From NCBI GenBank assembly GCA_963715635.1, contig OY970261.1:1550001-1614000 (forward strand): DNA of 64,000 nucleotides, given 5' to 3'. The stretch is from JAPKZH01 sp963715635. Lineage in GTDB: Bacteria > Acidobacteriota > Aminicenantia > Aminicenantales > UBA4085. Of this stretch, positions 52,980-62,299 are shown one piece after another. The notes beneath the pieces are model-generated. The model was not told the origin of the DNA and did no database searches. It saw only the letters and a program-made list of their open reading frames with translations. The position numbers and the translations under genes were made by a program. How positions within the stretch are numbered: the stretch's first letter is position 1; each line of letters starts with the position of its first letter.

Positions 52980-53451
52980 GCTTGGCCTTGAATTTTCGAA
53001 TTCTAAGGAACAGCACGCTCCCGACGATGGCGGTCAAGACCGGCTGCAAGAAGATCAGGCCTCTGCCCAAATAGATGCCTTCGCCAAAAATCAAAGCGGA
53101 CAGTCCCATCCAGACGGCAAGCTCCAGGCCGGCCATGATCCCGATGAACACCAAGCTGCGCAGGAAGGGGACGACGTTGACTCTTTTTGAGATGGCCCCC
53201 GTGAGATATCCGGTCAGGGTATTCGCCACGCCGGAGACGCCGAACACGCCGAGGGAGAATGAGTCAACGATCAATCCGCAGGCCATTCCCATGAAAGCCC
53301 CGGCCATCTCTCCCTTCAGCAGGCCGATGAGGATCACGGCCAGGGTAAACACATTCAGGCTTCCGATCAGGGACACCGAGATCTTGCGAAAAACGGTATA
53401 GAAGAAAAATGCGATCAGAACGCCTGCGGCTGCTTCCATAAAATCTCTCAT
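52969..53451 (-). CDS. mreD: rod shape-determining protein MreD
   Basis: Small polytopic partner of MreC. 160 residues from the ATG at 53451 (AGGA upstream); the frame is open further into mreC but that part is not coding. About five hydrophobic helices, with the family-like GEMAGAFMGMACGLIVDSFSLGVFGVSGVANTLTGYLTG region. It overlaps mrdA by 11 bases. Poor sequence conservation is normal for MreD; the call rests on helix pattern and operon position. Confidence 0.85.
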   Translation of the reverse strand: MRDFMEAAAGVLIAFFFYTVFRKISVSLIGSLNVFTLAVILIGLLKGEMAGAFMGMACGLIVDSFSLGVFGVSGVANTLTGYLTGAISKRVNVVPFLRSLVFIGIMAGLELAVWMGLSALIFGEGIYLGRGLIFLQPVLTAIVGSVLFLRIRKFKAKHEK

Positions 53452-53462
53452 GGGCGATGTTC

Positions 53463-54302
53463 CTAAAACAACGTGTCCAGTCTTTGCGTCAAGACCGCCA
53501 CAAAATTCAAGTTGCCGAAACCGAGATAGGGCCGGACGACGATCTTTTTGAACAGGGAATTGTCGGTGACGATCGAAACAACGCGGCCGGCCTTGAGTCC
53601 GGCCGGGAAGATCTTGTCGTAACCGGATGTAATCAGCTCCTCCCCGACGGCCAGGTCGGCATTCGTCGCCTGGACATACTTGAGCCAGCACGTCCCTCCC
53701 TTCCCGTCCCCGGCCAACACACCCGTCACCCGGTGATCCGCGGAATAAACGCTCACGCCGCTGTTGTCGTCGGTCAAGAGTTGAACCGTGGCCGTCCTCA
53801 GAGAAACGGGATTGATGGTGCGGCCGACAAGATTGCCATGATGATCGACGACGGCCATTCCGTTCATCACCCCATCCTGGGAGCCCTTGTCGATGGTGAT
53901 CGATTTATACATATTGGAGGCATCGGCGCCGATGACCGAAGCGAAGAGAAACGACCGGCGCAGGTCGGCCAGAATCCGCCCCAACTCCTGCTTATCCTTG
54001 AGCTTCTCCAGACCGTTGCGGAGCTGGATGTTTTCCTGTCGCAGGAGAAAGAGCTCATCCCTCATGCCCTGGTTCTGCTGTTCCACCTTCCTCAGATAGA
54101 CGTACCTCCTCCAGGCCGAGCCGATTTTTTGAAAAAGCGCATGAACGTCTTTCTGGACCGGCGAGAAGATGAAAAAGATCCCTTTCTCGAAATAGCTGGG
54201 TTCTTCCCCCAAGGGGACCTGGAGGGAAATCAAGACCAACTGGACGAGAAGAAGGCCCGCAAAGATAAGCTGTTTCCTTCGCTCCTTGTGGATCTGAGGC
54301 AT
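53463..54302 (-). CDS. mreC: rod shape-determining protein MreC
   Basis: Periplasmic scaffold of the elongasome. 279 residues with an N-terminal membrane helix (LIFAGLLLVQLVLISLQVP), a coiled coil (about residues 65-105) and two beta-barrel-type domains with SVIGADASNMYKSITIDKGSQDGVMNGMAVVDHHGNLVGR and VTGVLAGDGKGGTCWLKYVQ, split here from the family pattern. It lies 14 bases after mreB. Confidence 0.93.
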   Translation of the reverse strand: MPQIHKERRKQLIFAGLLLVQLVLISLQVPLGEEPSYFEKGIFFIFSPVQKDVHALFQKIGSAWRRYVYLRKVEQQNQGMRDELFLLRQENIQLRNGLEKLKDKQELGRILADLRRSFLFASVIGADASNMYKSITIDKGSQDGVMNGMAVVDHHGNLVGRTINPVSLRTATVQLLTDDNSGVSVYSADHRVTGVLAGDGKGGTCWLKYVQATNADLAVGEELITSGYDKIFPAGLKAGRVVSIVTDNSLFKKIVVRPYLGFGNLNFVAVLTQRLDTLF

Positions 54303-54316
54303 TCCATCTAGTCAGT

Positions 54317-55348
54317 CTAAGACAATGAGACTTTCTTCAAAAGCTCCAAATCATCCAGCATTTTGCCGGCGCCGAGGACCACGGTCGTCAGGGGATCCTC
54401 GGTGATGAATACAGGCAGTTGTGTTTCCTCCCGGATGCGCTTATCCAGATTCTTGAGGAGGGCGCCCCCTCCTGTCAGGATGATGCCCCGGTCGATGATA
54501 TCCGCGGACAGCTCGGGCGGCGTCTTTTCCAGGGCAATCCTGACCGCGTTCACGATGGAGGCCACGACATCCTCCAGGGCTTCGCGGATCTCCTGGTCAT
54601 CGATGACGATCGTCTTGGGAATCCCCTCTCTCAAATCCCGCCCCTTGATCTCCATGGTCAGCGGCTCGTCCAGAGGATAGGCTGAGCCGATCTGGATCTT
54701 GACCTGCTCGGCGCTTCGCTCACCGATCAACAAGTTGTACTTTTTCTTCAAATACTGGATGATGGCCTCATCCATCTCGTTGCCGGCGATGCGGATCGAA
54801 TGGTTGAAGACGATGCCATGGAGAGAGATGACGGCGATGTCCGTCGTCCCTCCGCCGACGTCGACGACCATGTTTCCCGTCGGTTCGGTGATCGGCAGGT
54901 CGGCGCCGACAGCGGCCGACATGGGCTGCTCGACAAGGAAGACTTCCGTGGCTTTGGCCCGCGTGGCCACGTCCTTGACGGCCCGCCGTTCGACCTGGGT
55001 AATGCCTGTCGGAATGCCGATGACGATCCGCGGCCTTAACAGGAAGCCGCGGTTGTTCATCGCCTTCTTGATGAAATAATCGAGCATCTTTTCCGCGATT
55101 TCAAAATCGGCGATGACGCCGTCCCGCATGGGCTTGATGGCCACGAGGTTGGCGGGCGTTTTTCCGAGCATGTCCTTGGCCCGGTTCCCGACGGCCTCCA
55201 CTTTTCCCGTCAGTTTGTTGATGACGACGATCGACGGCTCCTGGATGATGATTCCTTTGCCTTTCAGGTAAACCAGCGTGTTGGTCGTGCCCAAGTCGAT
55301 GGCTAGGTCGCAAAACAGTCGGCCCTTGATCCAGTTGAGCACGTTCAT
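54317..55348 (-). CDS. mreB: rod shape-determining protein MreB
   Basis: Bacterial actin that positions the elongasome. 343 residues from the ATG at 55348; the frame extends upstream through the promoter without support. Motifs: LAIDLGTTNTLVYLKGKGI (phosphate 1), GVIADFEIAEKMLDYFI, VDVGGGTTDIAVISLHGIV (phosphate 2), and ILTGGGALLKNLDKRI (adenosine). First gene of mreB-mreC-mreD-mrdA-rodA. Confidence 0.97.
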   Translation of the reverse strand: MNVLNWIKGRLFCDLAIDLGTTNTLVYLKGKGIIIQEPSIVVINKLTGKVEAVGNRAKDMLGKTPANLVAIKPMRDGVIADFEIAEKMLDYFIKKAMNNRGFLLRPRIVIGIPTGITQVERRAVKDVATRAKATEVFLVEQPMSAAVGADLPITEPTGNMVVDVGGGTTDIAVISLHGIVFNHSIRIAGNEMDEAIIQYLKKKYNLLIGERSAEQVKIQIGSAYPLDEPLTMEIKGRDLREGIPKTIVIDDQEIREALEDVVASIVNAVRIALEKTPPELSADIIDRGIILTGGGALLKNLDKRIREETQLPVFITEDPLTTVVLGAGKMLDDLELLKKVSLS

Positions 55349-55374
55349 TTTGATCCTCGTCGAGCCACAGGAGT

Positions 55375-55403
55375 TATTTAGCACAATTTCCGTTTTCGCG
55401 CAA
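55375..55403 (-). promoter_or_regulatory. promoter of the mreBCD-mrdAB operon
   Basis: Minus strand: TTGCGC (55403-55398), 17 bases, TAAATA (55380-55375), 26 bases before mreB. Divergent from the OPT transporter promoter. Confidence 0.45.
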
Positions 55404-55431
55404 ATAAAATAATGGGCGGGGACATCGCGGC

Positions 55432-55461
55432 TTGACTTTGGCGCAAGAATTTGAATATATA
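55432..55461 (+). promoter_or_regulatory. promoter of the OPT transporter gene
   Basis: TTGACT (55432-55437), 17-18 bases, ATATAT/TATATA (55455-55461), 30 bases upstream of the start at 55492. Confidence 0.5.
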
Positions 55462-55491
55462 GAGGCATCGATTTCAACAAAGGAGAGTGGG

Positions 55492-57540
55492 ATGAGCTAT
55501 AAACCGTTAGTCCCTGAAAAAACGGAAATGAGAGAATTCACTTTGCGCGCCCTGCTCATCGGCCTGGTGATGACCGTCATCCTGGGATCGGCCAACGCCT
55601 ACCTCGGGCTCAGGGCCGGGATGACGATTGCCGCGACTTATCCCGCTGCGGTCATCGGCATGGCCGTCCTGCGCATCATGAAAGGCTCCATCCTCGAAGA
55701 GAACTTCGCCCGAACCGTCGGCTCGATCGGCGAATCCGTCGCGGCCGGGGCCATCTTCACCATCCCGGCTTTCCTCATTGCCGGCGCCTGGACAAATTTC
55801 AATACCTTTGAGGCTTACATCAAGTGCACGGCCCTGATGTTCATCGGTGGTTTGCTCGGCATCCTATTTGTCACGTTTTTGCGACGGGTCATGGTCACTG
55901 ACCCCGACCTCGTCTTTCCCGAATCGGTCGCAGCTTCAGAAATCCACAAGGCCGGCCAGAAAGGAAGGGCTGGCGCCAAGTTCCTGTTTCAGGCGATGGG
56001 CTTGGGCTCGTTTTTCTATTCTCTCGGTGTGATCCAGGTTTTCAAGGCCACTAAAGACTTCGTGATAAAAATCGGAACCGTCGGGACGAGTATCGTCCGG
56101 CTGGGCTCGACCCAGGATGCCGCCAAGATTAGCACCGGCGGGACAGTCGCCGTGGCCGGTCCGGGAATTTATCCCGCTTATATCGGGGTCGGCTACATTA
56201 TCGGGCCTAAGCTCGCCTCATTGAACTTTGCCGGTGGGGTTCTGGCCTGGGGACTCTTCGCCCCTCTCTTGATGTTCTTCCTCGGCCCGCAGCTCATCGA
56301 AAAGTTTTACGGACCGGGTGTGGCCATGGCCCAAGTCGGATGGGGAGACATGGTGACCAATATCTGGCTGTTCATCATCCGTCCGATCGCCGTCGGCGGC
56401 ATGCTCGTCGGCGCCGGCTATACGCTTTTCAAGATGAGAAAGAACCTGGCCGCCGGTATGAAAAGATCGATGAGCGACGTTAAGAAGGCTACCAGCCAAC
56501 AGACCGGCATCACATCCAGGCTCGAAAAGGACCTAAATATCAAGCTCGTCCTGGGCGGGCTGGCGATTACCTTCCTTCTCATGATTTTCGTTTACAAAGT
56601 TTTTATCGGCACCTACCCGCCAGCGATTTTAGCCGCTGTGGTCATGGCCTTGGCGGGGTTCTTTTTTGCCGCCGTCTCTGGCAATCTTGTCGGAACCATC
56701 GGCTCATCCAATAATCCCATTTCTGGCCTAACCCTCTCCACGCTCATCATTGCCGCTCTGTTCATGGTCCTCATCGGCGCCACGGGAATACCCGGGGTGA
56801 CCGCCGTGCTCGGGGTCGCTTCCGTCGTCTGCGTTTCGTCCGCGGTCGCCGGGGAAATGCTCCAGGACCTCAAGGTCGGGCATATTCTCGGAGGCACGCC
56901 TTGGAAGATGCAGGTCGGGAATATTTTCGGCATCCTAGTGTCCTCCATGGTTCTCTACTTTCCGCTCATGCTCCTGATCGGCGCCTTCAAATTGGGCAGC
57001 AAAGAACTCTCCGCCCCTCAAGCGGGACTCATGGCCGCGCTTTCTAAAGGCATTGTCGGGGGCGAAATGGCCTGGCCGCTGGTTATCGTCGGCATGCTGA
57101 TGGGATTTGCCTTCATCCTGATCCAGGTCCGCTCGCCCATGCTCGTCGCTGTGGGCATGTACCTGCCGCTCGAAACAACATTCGCCATCTTCTGCGGCGG
57201 CATGATCAAGGGAATCATGGACAAGTACGCAGTCAGGCAAAAATTAAACCCGGCCCAGAAAGCCAGGGCAGACAATATCGGAATCCTGCTGGCGGCCGGC
57301 CTGATCGCGGGAGAAGGGCTGACGGGGCTGGTACGGGCCGGCTGGAAATTCTTTTTCCTACAAAATATTGTCCACTCCGACATCCCGCAGATCTTCAAAG
57401 GGGCAAATTATTTCGGCGGCATCGATCTCTACATCGGCGGCCTGGTCGTGCTCCTGCTCATCGCTTTTTATCTCATTTTTGTCCCGTTGAGAAATAAGGG
57501 GGCCGCAGACGAACCTCCGCCGCCCTCGGCTGTCATTTGA
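55492..57540 (+). CDS. OPT family oligopeptide transporter
   Basis: 682 residues from the ATG at 55492, with AAAGGAG upstream. About 15-16 hydrophobic helices. N-terminal EFTLRALLIGLVMTVILGSANAYLGLRAGMTIAATYPAAVIGM and VGSIGESVAAGAIFTIPAFL are typical of bacterial OPT proteins, as are VAGEMLQDLKVGHILGGTPWKMQ and SNNPISGLTLSTLI, all read within the open frame. Proton-coupled uptake of small peptides or metal chelates across the inner membrane. Specificity unknown. Confidence 0.92.
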   Translation: MSYKPLVPEKTEMREFTLRALLIGLVMTVILGSANAYLGLRAGMTIAATYPAAVIGMAVLRIMKGSILEENFARTVGSIGESVAAGAIFTIPAFLIAGAWTNFNTFEAYIKCTALMFIGGLLGILFVTFLRRVMVTDPDLVFPESVAASEIHKAGQKGRAGAKFLFQAMGLGSFFYSLGVIQVFKATKDFVIKIGTVGTSIVRLGSTQDAAKISTGGTVAVAGPGIYPAYIGVGYIIGPKLASLNFAGGVLAWGLFAPLLMFFLGPQLIEKFYGPGVAMAQVGWGDMVTNIWLFIIRPIAVGGMLVGAGYTLFKMRKNLAAGMKRSMSDVKKATSQQTGITSRLEKDLNIKLVLGGLAITFLLMIFVYKVFIGTYPPAILAAVVMALAGFFFAAVSGNLVGTIGSSNNPISGLTLSTLIIAALFMVLIGATGIPGVTAVLGVASVVCVSSAVAGEMLQDLKVGHILGGTPWKMQVGNIFGILVSSMVLYFPLMLLIGAFKLGSKELSAPQAGLMAALSKGIVGGEMAWPLVIVGMLMGFAFILIQVRSPMLVAVGMYLPLETTFAIFCGGMIKGIMDKYAVRQKLNPAQKARADNIGILLAAGLIAGEGLTGLVRAGWKFFFLQNIVHSDIPQIFKGANYFGGIDLYIGGLVVLLLIAFYLIFVPLRNKGAADEPPPPSAVI

Positions 57541-57617
57541 TGATGAGGCCGTTTTCCTAGGTGATGGTTCTGGAATCGCCCCCTTTTTTATATTAAAATA
57601 TGCCTCTGGATAAACAG

Positions 57618-58130
57618 ATGGCTATTCTCGAAATTATCACGCTCGGGCATCCCACTCTGACCAAGAAGGCCGAGCCCATAAAAAAAATCGATGAGGAGAT
57701 CATCGAGCTCGCCCGGAGCATGACCGAAACCATGCATGCCGCGCCCGGCTTGGGCCTGTCTGCTCCCCAGGTGGACGTCAGAAAACGCCTCATCACCGTG
57801 GACCTGTCCATCGGCGAAAAAAAAGAGGACTTGATCATCCTGATCAACCCCGAGCTCGTGCACCAAGAAGGCAAGATCGTCCGGGAAGAAGGCTGCCTGT
57901 CCGTCCCGGAAGTCTATGAAAAGATCGCCAGGCCTCAGAAAGTCATCATCAAAGGCTTGGATCTGGATGGCCAAGAAAAAGAAATCGAGGCCATCGACCT
58001 TCTGGCCAGGGTGTTCTGCCACGAGATCGATCATCTGAATGGAAGATTGTTCATCGACAGCCTCTCTTCCCTCAAGAAGAATTTAATAAAAAAGCGATTC
58101 AAAAAGAAGGCGGCCTCTTCGAAGAAATAA
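57618..58130 (+). CDS. def: peptide deformylase
   Basis: Removes the formyl group from nascent proteins. 170 residues from the ATG at 57618 (a start at 57600 adds six). The three metal-site motifs are GLGLSAPQV, EGCLSVPE and HEIDHLNGRLF. It overlaps fmt by one base, the usual def-fmt pairing. The charged tail KKRFKKKAASSKK is slightly extended. Confidence 0.96.
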   Translation: MAILEIITLGHPTLTKKAEPIKKIDEEIIELARSMTETMHAAPGLGLSAPQVDVRKRLITVDLSIGEKKEDLIILINPELVHQEGKIVREEGCLSVPEVYEKIARPQKVIIKGLDLDGQEKEIEAIDLLARVFCHEIDHLNGRLFIDSLSSLKKNLIKKRFKKKAASSKK

Positions 58131-59063
58131 TGCGTATCGTCTTTTTCGGCAGTCCGGCCACCGCCATCCCCTCGCTGGCCACGCTTCTCAGGGCCGGCCA
58201 CCGCATCGAGCTCGTCATTACACAGCCGGACAAGCCTTTTGGGCGGGGAAAAAAGCTGAAGCCTTGCGCCGTCAAAACATTTGCCCTAGACAAAGGGCTT
58301 CCTCACTATGCCCCCGAAAGGATCCGAAAAGATGCGGCGGCCCTTAAAAAAATCCGAGAGGTCGAGCCGGAGATCATCGTCGTCGTCGCCTACGGACAGA
58401 TGATTCCGCTCTCGATCATTGATATTCCCAAGTACAAATCGGTCAATGTCCATTTTTCCCTCTTGCCCAAGTATCGCGGAGCCTCGCCCGTCCAATGGGC
58501 GGTTCTGAACGGAGAAACACGGACCGGCGTGACGATCTTCAGGCTGAACGAGAAAATGGACGAGGGGGATATTTTAACGGCTGAAGAAGTGGCCATTCTT
58601 CCCAGGGAAACTGCGCTCAGCCTAGAGACCCGTCTGTCCTATATCGGTGCCGAACTCCTCTTCAAAACTCTGGCCGCCATCGAACGCGTCCGGCCCACCC
58701 TCCAAGATCATACCCAGGCCTCCTATGCCCCTAAGCTTAAAAAGGAAGACGGGTTGATCGATTGGGGCCAGGATGTCGAAGCCGTTGAACAGGAAGGTTC
58801 GGGCCATGACGCCCTGGCCTTCCGCCTACACGTTTTTGCACGGCCGCAGGCTCATCATCCAGGAAGGGCAGCCCTCATTCGAAAAGGCCGACCAAGATTC
58901 CCCCGGCACAATCGTCTCAATTGAAAAATACGGAATCATGGTCTGCTGCAAGGACAAGAGCCTGTACCTAATCCAGACTCTCCAGCCCGAAAACAAAAAG
59001 GCGATGAGCGCCTTTTCCTTTTCCTTGGGAAAACATCTCAAGACGTCGGATGGACTGGGCTGA
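58130..59063 (+). pseudogene. fmt: methionyl-tRNA formyltransferase with apparent frameshift
   Basis: Formylates initiator Met-tRNA. The frame from 58130 reads MRIVFFGSPATAIPSLATLL, ITQPDKPFGRGKK, VNVHFSLLPKYRGASPVQWAVLNGE and APKLKKEDGLIDWGQDVEAVE, all conserved. At about 58785-58792 one extra base shifts the frame. The C-terminal domain continues in the neighbouring frame as RKVRAMTPWPSAYTFLHGRRL to the stop at 59063. Joined, the length is about 310 residues, normal for the family. As written the product ends at 58924 with an unrelated tail. A sequence error is likely, given the essential pairing with def. Confidence 0.9.
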
Positions 59064-59082
59064 GGGGAAGAGCGAGAAAGGG

Positions 59083-59982
59083 TTATTCTTCTTCGAGAAT
59101 ATAAGAATAGGGATTCATGGCCCGGTCGTTCAAATGGACTTCATAGTGGAGATGGGGGCCGAGCGCCTTCCCCGTATTCCCCACTTCGCCGATGATGTCC
59201 CTGCGCTTGACGTTCTGTCCGATCCGAACCAGGACCTTGTTCAAATGAGCATATAAGGTCGTCACGCCAAAGCCGTGGCTGATGGTGATCGATCTGCCGA
59301 GCATCTTATCATTATTGATCGCGATGACACTGCCGTCGGCGGTGGCCACCACCGGGCTGCCCCAGCCGGCCGCGATATCAATGCCTTTGTGGAATTCCTG
59401 TTCTTGCGTGAAGGGATCGGCGCGCCAGCCGAAGCTCGACGTCCACATGCCGACCGTCGGCCAAATGGTCGGTGTCGAAGCCAGTTGGGCGGTCCGGCTT
59501 TCGAAGAAATTCAGGAGCGTGTCGAAGTTTTTCTGAACGTCGTCTGTTTTCTGAGATAAGGATTTGATGTTCGCTGTCGAAAGCTGGGGCGGCGCACCGG
59601 GCACGGTCTGGCCCTCGCCGGCAGCATCTTTGACCGGGCCGACGCCAACATCTTTTAAAACATCCTGGGATTTGATCCCGGCAATCAGGTTGAGCTTTTT
59701 TTGGTAAGTCTCAAGGCTTTCGACTTTTTTGTTGAGGGTTCCGATCGAAGCTCGATATTGGACGAGCGTCTCTTTTTGCCGCTGGTTCTCGCTCAAGGCG
59801 GCCCGGTAGGTCTTGCGCGTCACTTGGATCCGGACATAATCCACCGTGACGGCCGCCAACAGGACGCCCAGGACGATGCCGCTCCACAGCAAAATTTTCA
59901 ACGTCTTTTTCGTAACGGAAAGCGTCCGGTAGTTCGATTTGCCGTGCGGGACAATGATTAGAGATAAATATTTCTTTCCCAT
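59083..59982 (-). CDS. M23 family metallopeptidase (LytM-type) with membrane anchor and coiled coil
   Basis: 299 residues. N-terminal membrane helix (ILLWSGIVLGVLLAAVTVDYV), a coiled-coil region (about residues 55-100), and a C-terminal LytM domain with zinc ligands in HKGIDIA (about residue 193) and HLHYEV (about 281), plus YAHLNKVLVRIGQNVKRRDIIGEVGNTG. Either a peptidoglycan endopeptidase or, like EnvC, a regulator. The visible H-x3-D and HxH ligands favour activity. Convergent with fmt. Confidence 0.92.
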   Translation of the reverse strand: MGKKYLSLIIVPHGKSNYRTLSVTKKTLKILLWSGIVLGVLLAAVTVDYVRIQVTRKTYRAALSENQRQKETLVQYRASIGTLNKKVESLETYQKKLNLIAGIKSQDVLKDVGVGPVKDAAGEGQTVPGAPPQLSTANIKSLSQKTDDVQKNFDTLLNFFESRTAQLASTPTIWPTVGMWTSSFGWRADPFTQEQEFHKGIDIAAGWGSPVVATADGSVIAINNDKMLGRSITISHGFGVTTLYAHLNKVLVRIGQNVKRRDIIGEVGNTGKALGPHLHYEVHLNDRAMNPYSYILEEE

Positions 59983-60010
59983 GAGGATGGTCTTTTTAGT
60001 TTACCCTTCT

Positions 60011-60040
60011 TTGTTACCATAACCCAATTTTCGATGTCAA
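60011..60040 (-). promoter_or_regulatory. promoter of the M23 peptidase gene
   Basis: Minus strand: consensus TTGACA (60040-60035), 18 bases, TAACAA (60016-60011), about 28 bases before the start. It lies at the 3' end of the B12-domain gene. Confidence 0.5.
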
Positions 60041-60045
60041 GCAGT

Positions 60046-60465
60046 TTATTTCTTGGGATTCGACTTTTGCCGTCTCATATATTCCTCGATCCAGCGCACG
60101 ATGTCCTGGGTCGAGGACCCCGGCAGAAATATTTCGGCAATGCCGATTTTTTTCATCTTGGGGATGTCTTTCTCGGGAATGATGCCCCCGGCGATGACCA
60201 CGATGTCCTCGGCCTGGTTGCCCTTGAGCAGGCTGATGATTTTTGGAAAGAGCACCGTATGGGCACCGGAGAGAATGCTCAGGCCGATGATATCAACGTC
60301 CTCCTGGACAGCGGCATGGACGATTTCTTCGGGCGTCCGCCGCAGGCCGGAATAGATGACTTCCATGCCCGCATCCCGCAAAGCCCGGCAGATCACCTTG
60401 GCTCCCCTGTCATGGCCGTCCAGGCCCGGCTTGGCGACTAAAACTCGGATTTTTTTTCCAGGCAT
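60046..60465 (-). CDS. methylmalonyl-CoA mutase, B12-binding small chain
   Basis: 139 residues from the ATG at 60465 behind GGAGGA. Cobalamin-binding fold with the DxHxxG motif in KPGLDGHDRGAKVICRAL, then GLRRTPEEIVHAAVQEDVDIIGLSILSGAH and VIAGGIIPEKDIPKMKKIGI. As a separate chain, it is the partner of the large catalytic subunit encoded 22 bases upstream. Together they convert methylmalonyl-CoA and succinyl-CoA. Confidence 0.94.
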   Translation of the reverse strand: MPGKKIRVLVAKPGLDGHDRGAKVICRALRDAGMEVIYSGLRRTPEEIVHAAVQEDVDIIGLSILSGAHTVLFPKIISLLKGNQAEDIVVIAGGIIPEKDIPKMKKIGIAEIFLPGSSTQDIVRWIEEYMRRQKSNPKK

Positions 60466-60486
60466 CGGATCCTCCCCCAAATAGCG

Positions 60487-62136
60487 TTAATACCAGATCG
60501 GCTCTTGATATTCGCCGTAGACCTCTTTGAGAGCGTCAACGATTTCCCCCAAGGTGGCGTATGTTTTAACACACCGGATGAGATGCGGCATGAGGTTTTC
60601 CTCATCGCCAGCCGCCTTCTTCAAATCCTTCAAACCGTCCTTAACCCGCTTGGCATTCCTCGTTGTCTTGATCTTTCTCAGCCGCGCCAGGTGGTGCCTA
60701 GCGACACTCCCGTCGATTTCCAGAAGCGAGATCGGCTCGTACTCCATGGCATAGGCATTGACGCCGACGATAATTTTTTCCTTGCCTTCGACGGCCTTTT
60801 GGTACCAGTAGGCACTGTCCGTGATTTCCTTCTGCGGGAAGCCGAGTTCGATGGCCTTGACCATGCCGCCCATGTCGTCGATTTTTTTAATGTAAGCTTC
60901 GGTTTCGCGCTCCATCTCCTTGGTCAGGGTTTCGACAAAATAAGAGCCGGCCAAAGGATCGATGGTGTTGATGACGCCGCTTTCATGCGCGATAATCTGC
61001 TGCGTGCGAAGGGCGATGGTCACTGCCTCTTCCGAAGGCAGGCCATAGGTTTCATCCAGAGAATTCGTATGGAGCGACTGGGTCCCCCCGATAACGGCCG
61101 CCAGCGCTTGGAGGGCAACGCGGATGACGTTGTTGTAGGGCTGCTGGGACATCAAGGACACGCCGGATGTCTGCGTATGAAACCTCAGCCACCAAGACCT
61201 GGGATTTTTGGCCTTGAACCTCTTTTTCATGACCTCGGCCCAGATCTTTCGGGCCGCCCGGAACTTAGCGATCTCTTCAAAAAAATCGTTATGGGCATTG
61301 AAGAAAAACGAAAGCCGCGGCGCAAACTCGTCCACGTCCAGGCCCCGCTCGAGCGCCCATTCGACATACTCGATGCCGTCGCGGAGGGTGAACGCCAGCT
61401 CCTGAATGGCCGTCGCGCCCGCCTCGCGGATATGGTACCCGGAAATCGATATCGTATTCCAGCGCGGGACCTCCTTGGTCCCGAATTCAAACGTATCGAC
61501 GATGAGTTTCATCGAAGGCCGGGGCGGAAAGACAAATGTCTTCTGGGCGATGAATTCTTTAAGCATATCGTTCTGGATCGTGCCCGAGATGACCTTGGGC
61601 GAAACGCCCTGCTTTTCCGCCACGGCGATGTACATGGCCCAGAGGACGGCGGCGGGCGGGTTGATGGTCATAGAGGTCGTGATTTTGTCGAGGGGAATGC
61701 CGTCAAAAAGGATTTCCATATCGGCCAGGGAATCGATGGCGACGCCGCATTTTCCGATCTCGCCGCGGGCCATGGGGTGATCGGAATCCATCCCCATCAA
61801 AGTCGGCAGATGGAAGGCGACGCTCAACCCCGTCTGGCCTTGGGCCAGGAGATATTTGTACCTTTTATTTGTGTCCTCGGCTGTGCCGAAACCGGAGAAC
61901 TGGCGCATTGTCCAGGGGCGCCCCCTATACATGGTCGGATGAACTCCTCTAGTGAAAGGGTATTCGCCGGGAAACCCCAATTCCCTTTTATAATCAAATC
62001 CCGGGATGTCCAGTGGCGTATAGAGTTCCTTGATTCTTCTTCCAGAAACGGTCGTCCAGTCCTTGACCTCGCATGCATTCTGCCTGAAAACCTTGTCGTA
62101 CTTTTCTCTTTTCCAAGAATCAAAAGATTTCTTCAA
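60487..62136 (-). CDS. methylmalonyl-CoA mutase, large catalytic chain
   Basis: About 549 residues. The start is taken as TTG at 62136, because AAGGAG lies six bases before it; an ATG at 62157 begins inside that ribosome-site region. The TIM barrel has TMRQFSGFGTAEDTNKRYKYLLAQGQTGLSVAFHLPT and MTINPPAAVLWAMYIAVAEKQG, ISGTIQNDMLKEFIAQ, ISGYHIREAGATAIQELAFTL, and RIQ-type ALRTQQIIAHESGV, all diagnostic though listed piecewise. The B12 domain is separate. Methylmalonyl-CoA epimerase is not in the window. Used in propionate, odd-chain and branched amino acid catabolism or in succinate decarboxylation. Confidence 0.95.
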   Translation of the reverse strand: MKKSFDSWKREKYDKVFRQNACEVKDWTTVSGRRIKELYTPLDIPGFDYKRELGFPGEYPFTRGVHPTMYRGRPWTMRQFSGFGTAEDTNKRYKYLLAQGQTGLSVAFHLPTLMGMDSDHPMARGEIGKCGVAIDSLADMEILFDGIPLDKITTSMTINPPAAVLWAMYIAVAEKQGVSPKVISGTIQNDMLKEFIAQKTFVFPPRPSMKLIVDTFEFGTKEVPRWNTISISGYHIREAGATAIQELAFTLRDGIEYVEWALERGLDVDEFAPRLSFFFNAHNDFFEEIAKFRAARKIWAEVMKKRFKAKNPRSWWLRFHTQTSGVSLMSQQPYNNVIRVALQALAAVIGGTQSLHTNSLDETYGLPSEEAVTIALRTQQIIAHESGVINTIDPLAGSYFVETLTKEMERETEAYIKKIDDMGGMVKAIELGFPQKEITDSAYWYQKAVEGKEKIIVGVNAYAMEYEPISLLEIDGSVARHHLARLRKIKTTRNAKRVKDGLKDLKKAAGDEENLMPHLIRCVKTYATLGEIVDALKEVYGEYQEPIWY

Positions 62137-62299
62137 TACGATCTCCTTCCTTTCCATCCAAGGGAACGGCCTTATTTTCCCCAGTCACTCGAGAAATCGC
62201 ATTCTCCTCCAAAAAAATAGACCCATCCCCTTTTTCAAGGGCGTGACCAAAAATACCAGATTAATGGAAATTTAACAAGCCGGCCTGGATCGGAGACGC

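Noticed and set aside
60505..62220. 571-residue open frame opposite the methylmalonyl-CoA mutase
   Set aside because: Shadow frame with no domain; the mutase is unambiguous.
62228..62241. CCCTT/AAGGG hairpin with a T7 run about ten bases further on the minus strand, after the SDR gene
   Set aside because: Five-base stem and displaced T-run; too weak to call a terminator.
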